64,000 bases of DNA from contig CM049309.1 of NCBI GenBank assembly GCA_026874595.1, positions 678,501-742,500 on the forward strand, given 5' to 3'. A program made the position numbers and the translations under genes. This document shows positions 60,701 to 64,000 of the stretch, piece after piece (position 1 is the first letter of the stretch; every line of letters starts with the position of its first letter). The notes beneath the pieces are model-generated. The model was given only the letters and a program-made list of their open reading frames with translations. It ran no database searches and was not told where the DNA came from. Source of the stretch: Sipunculus nudus (lineage: Eukaryota > Annelida > Sipuncula > Golfingiida > Sipunculidae).

Positions 60701-63700
60701 TCATGGGAATTCAGCCTAAATGACCTACCATATTTTGTTTCACCACCTGATTTATGAGGCATCGTCATGGGAATTCTGCCTAAATGACCTACCATATTTT
60801 GTTTCACCACCTGATTTATGAGGCATCGTCATGGGAATTCTGCCTAAATGACCTACCATATTATGTTTCACCACCTGATTTATGAGGCATCGTCATGGGA
60901 ATTCTGCCTAAATGACCTACCATATTTTGTTTCACCACCTGATTTATGAGGCATCTTCATGGGAGTTCTGCCTAAATGACCTACCATATTTTGTTTCACC
61001 ACCTGATTTATGAGGCATCGTCATGGGAGTTCTGCCTAAATGACCTACCATATTTTGTTTCACCACCTGATTTATGAGGCATCGTCATGGGAGTTCTGCC
61101 TAAATGACCTACCATATTTTGTTTCACCACCTGATTTATGAGGCATCGTCATGGGAGTTCTGCCTAAATGACCTACCATATTTTGTTTCACCACCTGATT
61201 TATGAGGCATCGTCATGGGAGTTCTGCCTAAATGACCTACCATATTTTGTTTCACCACCTGATTTATGAGGCATCCTCATGGGAGTTCTGCCTAAATGAC
61301 TTACCATATTTTGTTTCACCACCTGATTTATGAGGCATCGTCATGGGAGTTCTGCCTAAATGACCTACAATATTTTGTTTCACCACCTGATTTATGAGGC
61401 ATCGTCATGGGAATTCTGCCTAAATGACCTACCATATTTTGTTTCACCACCTGATTTATGAGGCATCCTCATGGGAATTCTGCCTTAATGACCTACCATA
61501 ATTTGTTTCACCACCTGATTTATGAGGCATCGTCATGGGAATTCTGCCTAAATGACCTTCCATATTTTGTTTCACCAACTGTAATTGTCAGGAAAGTTTG
61601 CATTTCCCACGTGGCACACACATACAAAATGCTTGCATGGGAAAAGAATGACCACACAGGACTTGCATGCATTTGCTGTATGGCAGATATTGTACTCATG
61701 AAAAGTAATATTAACAATGATATCCTCAGACTGAGAGGTTGTGGATCCTATGGTGTTTGCACTGTGACTGCCATAATCAAATCTTGTACACATGATAACT
61801 ATAAAAATTGTTCACTGATCTCTTTCAAATTTTACATGTGCATAGATATTTTAATTGTTAGTACTACATACCTTGTAAGCAGCATTTAGATATAAGTAAT
61901 GACTATAGGAACATTTTTAAAAGCAATATTACAAGTGTAACATTTCCCTAAACAGAGGATTTCTTTGCAGGAAACCTTTGACCCAAAGGAGATGTTAGAT
62001 GGTGGTGGGCTGCTCCCATTGGGTGGATCTGAACAAAGTAGTAAGTCATGTGGCCTTGAACTGTTTGGAGTGCTCTGGGACTTATAAAAGTAGAGTATAA
62101 ATAAGGGCCATTTAGGGGGTCCTCTGTTTGAGATTTGTATTATAATGTAAGCAGTTGCTTGCTGCTGCTAATGCAAAGTTACTCTTCAAGTTATATATGA
62201 ATTCATTGCAATGAATATAATAATAAGTGTGTAATGAAGTGGTCACAGTCAGGCAAACATATTAGCGCAGAGAAGGTGCCTAGCAGGTAATGACATGGCT
62301 GCCTGCTGGGTTTCCAGCGGTGTTTGAGATCATGTTAAATCTGAAAAATTAGCTTACCTTTTTCAGCCAGGGAAAGGCTTGCCATTGTAGAAAAATGGTC
62401 AAAATCAGGGGAATGGCAAGGAATTTGATTGGCTAAAAGAGAAAATGTTCAGTCTATAATATTGTAACATGTACCTCATGCAAAAATAGCATATCCACTC
62501 AAAGATATGTACAGTACATAATAAGGATTCGGACATGTACAGTAAATAATAGTGATTTAGATATGTACAGTACAATAGTGATTTCGATTTGTACAGTACG
62601 TAATAGTGATTTAGTTTCTCCCTGCAACCACTCTGTACAGCAGCAACATGTCCAACAGGAAATGGCTGATATGATTATCTTTGAAATATGAAAAATTGGG
62701 GGTAAAACTCGGGAAGCTTAATTGTTATATGTGCTGGGAATCGTGTGTAAGTGTAAAGCAGTATAAAAATATAAAAAAATAACAGAAAGATTTTGTAATA
62801 CCATCAAGTAATTGATACCAAATTACTGTATGACTGCCATGACACACCATGTGACACTCCAGTGAGTTTTATGCATATGTTTTGTCTAATTCTCACTAGG
62901 TGGCTACAAGGGTTATGGCCTTGCGATGTTAGTCGAGGTGTTATGCGGAATACTCTCTGGAGCTGAATGGGGACCAAACATCCGAGTATGGCGCAACACT
63001 GACAGGGTCGCTAATCTTGTTAGTATTTTATGTCATTTCACAATTTTTAGATATTATAGTATACACAATGCTAGGAGACCTGTTGGGTCAACATATGAAG
63101 GAAAATGTTTCTAAAATAAAAATATTGAAATGAATAATATGTAATTATTAAGTCTTGATTCCAGGTTTTTATGAACGAGTTTAGGAATGATGTAATTTAT
63201 AAATTGTAACTTGGATTTTCTCAGGGCCAATGCTTCATAGCCGTTGATCCGGCTGCGTTCGGTGTCGGTTTTACAGACAGGATGCAGGCCCTCATGGACA
63301 CCTGTAGGGGACTGGAGCCGGTCAGTACTAGCTTTCTACATTTATCAGCATTTTCATTTTGATACCATCATTACATGCTTAACATTACCTTCTTATTTCC
63401 TCTGCCTGTCTGGCAGTTTAAAAATTGACTGACTGTAATTGTTGTAAATAGTTCTTGAACTGTTTCATGTGATTTTGTAATTTGATTTAGTCTCAGTTAT
63501 GATAAAAGCTCATGTGACAGAGTAAATTTATTTTCAAAGAATCATAGGTAAGCATTTTTAAATTTAGTTTATATGTCATAGTTTTTATATCATTCTCTAA
63601 AATATATTCATATAGATATATTATATAAATTTTTATATCGTCAAGACCTGAGTGCACATATAAGTTGTGATGAATGAGAGGTGACCAGCCCAGGGCTTAT

Positions 63701-63866
63701 TCCTTTACTGAAATGTTCTACAGCTCAGGAGTTAGATATGTTATTATAAAATCAGGCTGAAGGAGAGACAGAGGTGCTGGTGCCCGGTGACCCAGAGAGG
63801 AAGCACATGGCAAAGTGTGATGCACAGGGGGGAATTCAGTACCATCCCAACCAGATCAGCCAACTG
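42904..63866 (+). CDS. malate/L-lactate dehydrogenase, Ldh2/YlbC type (10 exons, 3' end outside window)
   Basis: NAD(P)-dependent 2-hydroxyacid oxidoreductase of the malate/L-lactate dehydrogenase 2 family (Pfam Ldh_2), unrelated in fold to classical LDH/MDH. Exons: 42904-43156, 50627-50815, 55720-55781, 56123-56176, 57365-57463, 57782-57847, 61971-62040, 62900-63018, 63225-63320, 63756-63866. All junctions are GT-AG, the phases agree, and they join to 373 codons. An in-frame stop (TAG 42892) just before the ATG supports the start. Residues 1-30 are basic and Ser-rich with almost no acidic residue, suggesting mitochondrial import. Family motifs in order: [10 protein letters not shown] (75-84), [54 protein letters not shown]. 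By length only the last few tens of residues are missing. Introns 1, 2, 4, 6 and 7 carry tandem arrays. The specific substrate cannot be read from the sequence. Confidence 0.95.
43157..50626 (+). other. dehydrogenase intron 1 (7.5 kb)
   Basis: Donor GTGAGA. The first ~500 bases are AT-rich with A/T runs, and the rest is the 59-bp array that ends at the true acceptor TTTTTTTCAG (50626). Confidence 0.93.
43686..50640 (+). repeat. 59-bp tandem array, ~115 copies, each carrying a copy of the exon 2 splice acceptor
   Basis: The period of 59 bp is exact in most of the array (43751, 43810 and so on). Each unit contains TATCAAC (branch-point-like), 27 bases later ATTTATTTTTCAG, then ACATGTATGTAGCAGAC, which matches the start of exon 2 (ACATGTATGTATCAGAC). 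Substitutions define subtypes: CTGG or CTTG before the T tract, TTC or ATC after GCAGA, and CAGAC or CCAGAC or CAAAC. Units at about 45.05-46.85 kb are almost identical, and those after 49.6 kb are the most diverged. Four longer variants with GCAGAGGTAAT occur at about 47.93, 48.19, 48.45 and 49.70 kb. The last copy overlaps exon 2. Confidence 0.97.
50627..50815 (+). CDS. dehydrogenase exon 2
   Basis: 63 codons' worth, phase 1 to phase 1. Encodes (D)[30 protein letters not shown] and GVGWTVAK. Its first ~17 bases are the sequence duplicated throughout the upstream array. Donor AAGG|GTAGGT. Confidence 0.95.
50930..52850 (+). repeat. 27-bp minisatellite in intron 2, roughly 60 copies
   Basis: The unit is TTATTTTGTGAACGAGCATG plus TCCTCAG. 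As 27 is divisible by three and the unit has no stop in certain frames, long open frames arise on both strands (51210-52619 plus, reading HVLSYFVNE repeats; 51549-52592 minus, reading HKITEDMLV repeats). They have no family similarity and lie inside an intron, so they were not called as genes. Flanks (50930-51200) hold more irregular copies. Confidence 0.95.
52851..53170 (+). other. intron 2 spacer, nothing recognisable
   Basis: AT-rich sequence between the minisatellite and the 280-bp repeat element. No coding signal or repeat recognised. Confidence 0.5.
53190..55045 (+). mobile_element. 280-bp tandem-core element with GGTGGCGCCACC palindromes
   Basis: About six core units of about 280 bp. 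Each contains two half-units, about 150 and 130 bp, centred on the perfect 12-bp palindrome GGTGGCGCCACC (near 53484, 53634, 53761, 54042, 54322, 54472, 54602, 54752). Each also has 'gagatatgagtgattttaac' and 'gatcggtcaaacggt' blocks. The tail has 'cagacacacaaacggacgcag', 'ggtcagaggtcaaaac' and a (GGC)n tract at 55014-55033. Minus-strand frames of about 70 codons recurring every 280 bp are by-products. Probably a non-autonomous element related to the pearl type. Confidence 0.7.
55085..55290 (+). repeat. dispersed repeat copy, partner of 395-560
   Basis: It shares 'aattatgaat', T run, 'gcactg', 'aatatcct' and 'ttttaactccc' with the left end of the window. It also carries a reversed pearl-like end (CAACTGAGCACCCTGACC) at about 55237-55254. 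Confidence 0.5.
55291..55719 (+). other. end of dehydrogenase intron 2
   Basis: AT-rich, ending in the acceptor CTTTTGTAG at 55719. No other feature seen. Confidence 0.7.
55720..55781 (+). CDS. dehydrogenase exon 3
   Basis: Acceptor TTTTGTAG, donor ATG|GTAACA. Encodes (G)[18 protein letters not shown], the conserved SNHxG segment of the family. Phase 1 to 0. Confidence 0.93.
55782..56122 (+). other. dehydrogenase intron 3
   Basis: GT-AG intron of 341 bases, AT-rich, no repeats noted. Confidence 0.9.
56123..56176 (+). CDS. dehydrogenase exon 4
   Basis: 18 codons, phase 0 to 0, encoding [18 protein letters not shown]. Acceptor TACTTTCAG, donor CAG|GTAAGT. Confidence 0.93.
56177..57364 (+). 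other. dehydrogenase intron 4 with a ~47-bp tandem repeat
   Basis: At about 57090-57315 there are five degenerate copies of 'gtgaacacataacctcagcc' and 'atattgtgtgacagac' with roughly 47-bp spacing. The rest is unique-looking and AT-rich. Confidence 0.8.
57365..57463 (+). CDS. dehydrogenase exon 5
   Basis: 33 codons, phase 0 to 0: [14 protein letters not shown], then [21 protein letters not shown] and DMATS are conserved family motifs. Acceptor GCTTTGCAG, donor AAG|GTGAGA. Confidence 0.95.
57464..57781 (+). other. dehydrogenase intron 5 with (AT)n microsatellite
   Basis: A pure (AT)n tract at about 57711-57751 sits 30 bases upstream of the acceptor. Confidence 0.9.
57782..57847 (+). CDS. dehydrogenase exon 6
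   Basis: 22 codons, phase 0 to 0, encoding [20 protein letters not shown] plus GR. Acceptor ATCACTGTAG, donor AGG|GTAAGT. Confidence 0.92.
57848..61970 (+). other. dehydrogenase intron 6 (4.1 kb)
   Basis: Mostly a 64-bp minisatellite. About 61590-61960 is unique AT-rich sequence ending in the acceptor TTTCTTTGCAG. Confidence 0.9.
58125..61585 (+). repeat. 64-bp minisatellite in intron 6, about 54 copies
   Basis: The unit contains GATTTATGAGGCATCGTCAT, GGGAATTCTGCC, TAAATGACCTACCATATTTT and GTTTCACCACCT. Period 64 is exact over most of the array (58190, 58254 and so on). Subtypes are clustered: GGGAGTTC near 61.0-61.35 kb, GGGAATTCAGCC near 60.2-60.75 kb and GTATCACC near 59.65-60.35 kb. Every unit carries an EcoRI site (GAATTC) unless it is the GAGTTC subtype. 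Unlike the intron 1 array, the unit does not resemble the neighbouring exon ends. Confidence 0.95.
61971..62040 (+). CDS. dehydrogenase exon 7
   Basis: 23 codons plus one base: [19 protein letters not shown], then SEQS. Donor AGTA|GTAAGT. In this family an 'LLPLGG' segment precedes the KGYGLA motif. Confidence 0.93.
62041..62899 (+). other. dehydrogenase intron 7
   Basis: Contains a degenerate ~28-bp tandem repeat ('atgtacagtacataatagtg') at about 62500-62615, four copies. Nothing else recognised. Confidence 0.8.
62900..63018 (+). CDS. dehydrogenase exon 8
   Basis: Completes a split Ser codon, then [30 protein letters not shown] and [14 protein letters not shown]...E.L.G.L.GA is the most recognisable family block. 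Donor CTT|GTTAGT is a weaker variant. Confidence 0.94.
63225..63320 (+). CDS. dehydrogenase exon 9
   Basis: 32 codons, phase 0 to 0: [20 protein letters not shown], then [18 protein letters not shown] is the expected C-terminal-domain motif. Acceptor GATTTTCTCAG, donor CCG|GTCAGT. Confidence 0.93.
63321..63755 (+). other. dehydrogenase intron 9
   Basis: 435 bases, AT-rich, acceptor ATAAAATCAG. No repeats noted. Confidence 0.9.
63756..63866 (+). CDS. dehydrogenase exon 10
   Basis: 37 codons: [20 protein letters not shown], then [17 protein letters not shown]. The VPGDPE motif is typical of the family near the C-terminus. Donor CTG|GTGAGT. The last coding part (no stop yet seen) must lie beyond the window. 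Confidence 0.92.
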
Positions 63867-64000
63867 GTGAGTATCTAAACCAGGTCAGACACACTGTAAG
63901 TACCATCCCAACCAAATCAGCCAACTGGTGAGTATCTAAACCAAGTCAGACACACTGTAAGTACCATCCCAACCAGATCAGCCAACTGGTGAGTATCTAA
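63839..64000 (+). repeat. 61-bp tandem repeat copying the exon 10 end and its donor
   Basis: GTACCATCCCAACC recurs at 63839, 63900 and 63961, so the period is 61. Each unit contains the last 28 coding bases of exon 10, the donor CTGGTGAGT and about 24 intron bases. Copy 1 overlaps the real exon. The array runs off the window, so its size is unknown. Confidence 0.93.

Noticed and set aside
61458-61889. 143-codon plus-strand frame
   Set aside because: It begins in the 64-bp repeat, continues into intron 6 and has no domain; flanking exons belong to the dehydrogenase in a different frame.

Overview
The window reads as nuclear DNA of an animal, most likely a bivalve mollusc or close lophotrochozoan relative. 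The grounds are AT-rich sequence, genes split by GT-AG introns with matching phases, two secreted TGF-beta-family ligands, and several repeats built like the bivalve 'pearl' elements (tandem core units followed by an ACGG-type microsatellite and an inverted GTCAGCTGAGC end). The species assignment is inference. No bacterial operon, rRNA or convincing tRNA was seen.

Layout. 1-8.3 kb: intergenic, with microsatellites, a CCGTRG-rich block, a 37-bp tandem repeat and a 2.2-kb pearl-like element. 8.36-20.76 kb (minus): activin/inhibin-beta-like gene 1 in three exons; its 9.1-kb intron 1 holds a foldback-like inverted pair, a second pearl-like element with a hAT-type insertion nested in it, and a 70-bp satellite. 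25.12-31.79 kb (minus): activin/inhibin-beta-like gene 2, head-to-tail with gene 1 and with the same exon structure and phases, so the pair is a tandem duplication. 32-42.7 kb: gene-poor, with an Ig-like exon candidate, a diverged direct duplication, a 105-bp tandem repeat, a 2.3-kb polypurine block, an unassigned 152-codon ORF and a hAT-type MITE. 42.9 kb to the right edge (plus): ten exons (373 codons, joined in phase) of a malate/L-lactate dehydrogenase of the Ldh2/YlbC type, cut off by the window end just short of its C-terminus.

The most unusual feature is in the dehydrogenase gene. Intron 1 is almost entirely a 59-bp tandem array of about 115 copies, and each copy duplicates the gene's own 3' splice site: a branch-point-like TATCAAC, a T-rich tract ending in CAG, and the first bases of exon 2. 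The real acceptor of exon 2 is the last member of the series. A 61-bp repeat that begins after exon 10 likewise copies the end of that exon with its donor site. Introns 2, 4, 6 and 7 carry further, unrelated tandem arrays (27-bp and 280-bp, about 47-bp, 64-bp and about 28-bp units).

The two ligands would be secreted signalling proteins. The dehydrogenase is probably an NAD(P)-dependent mitochondrial enzyme. Nothing in the sequence links them functionally.
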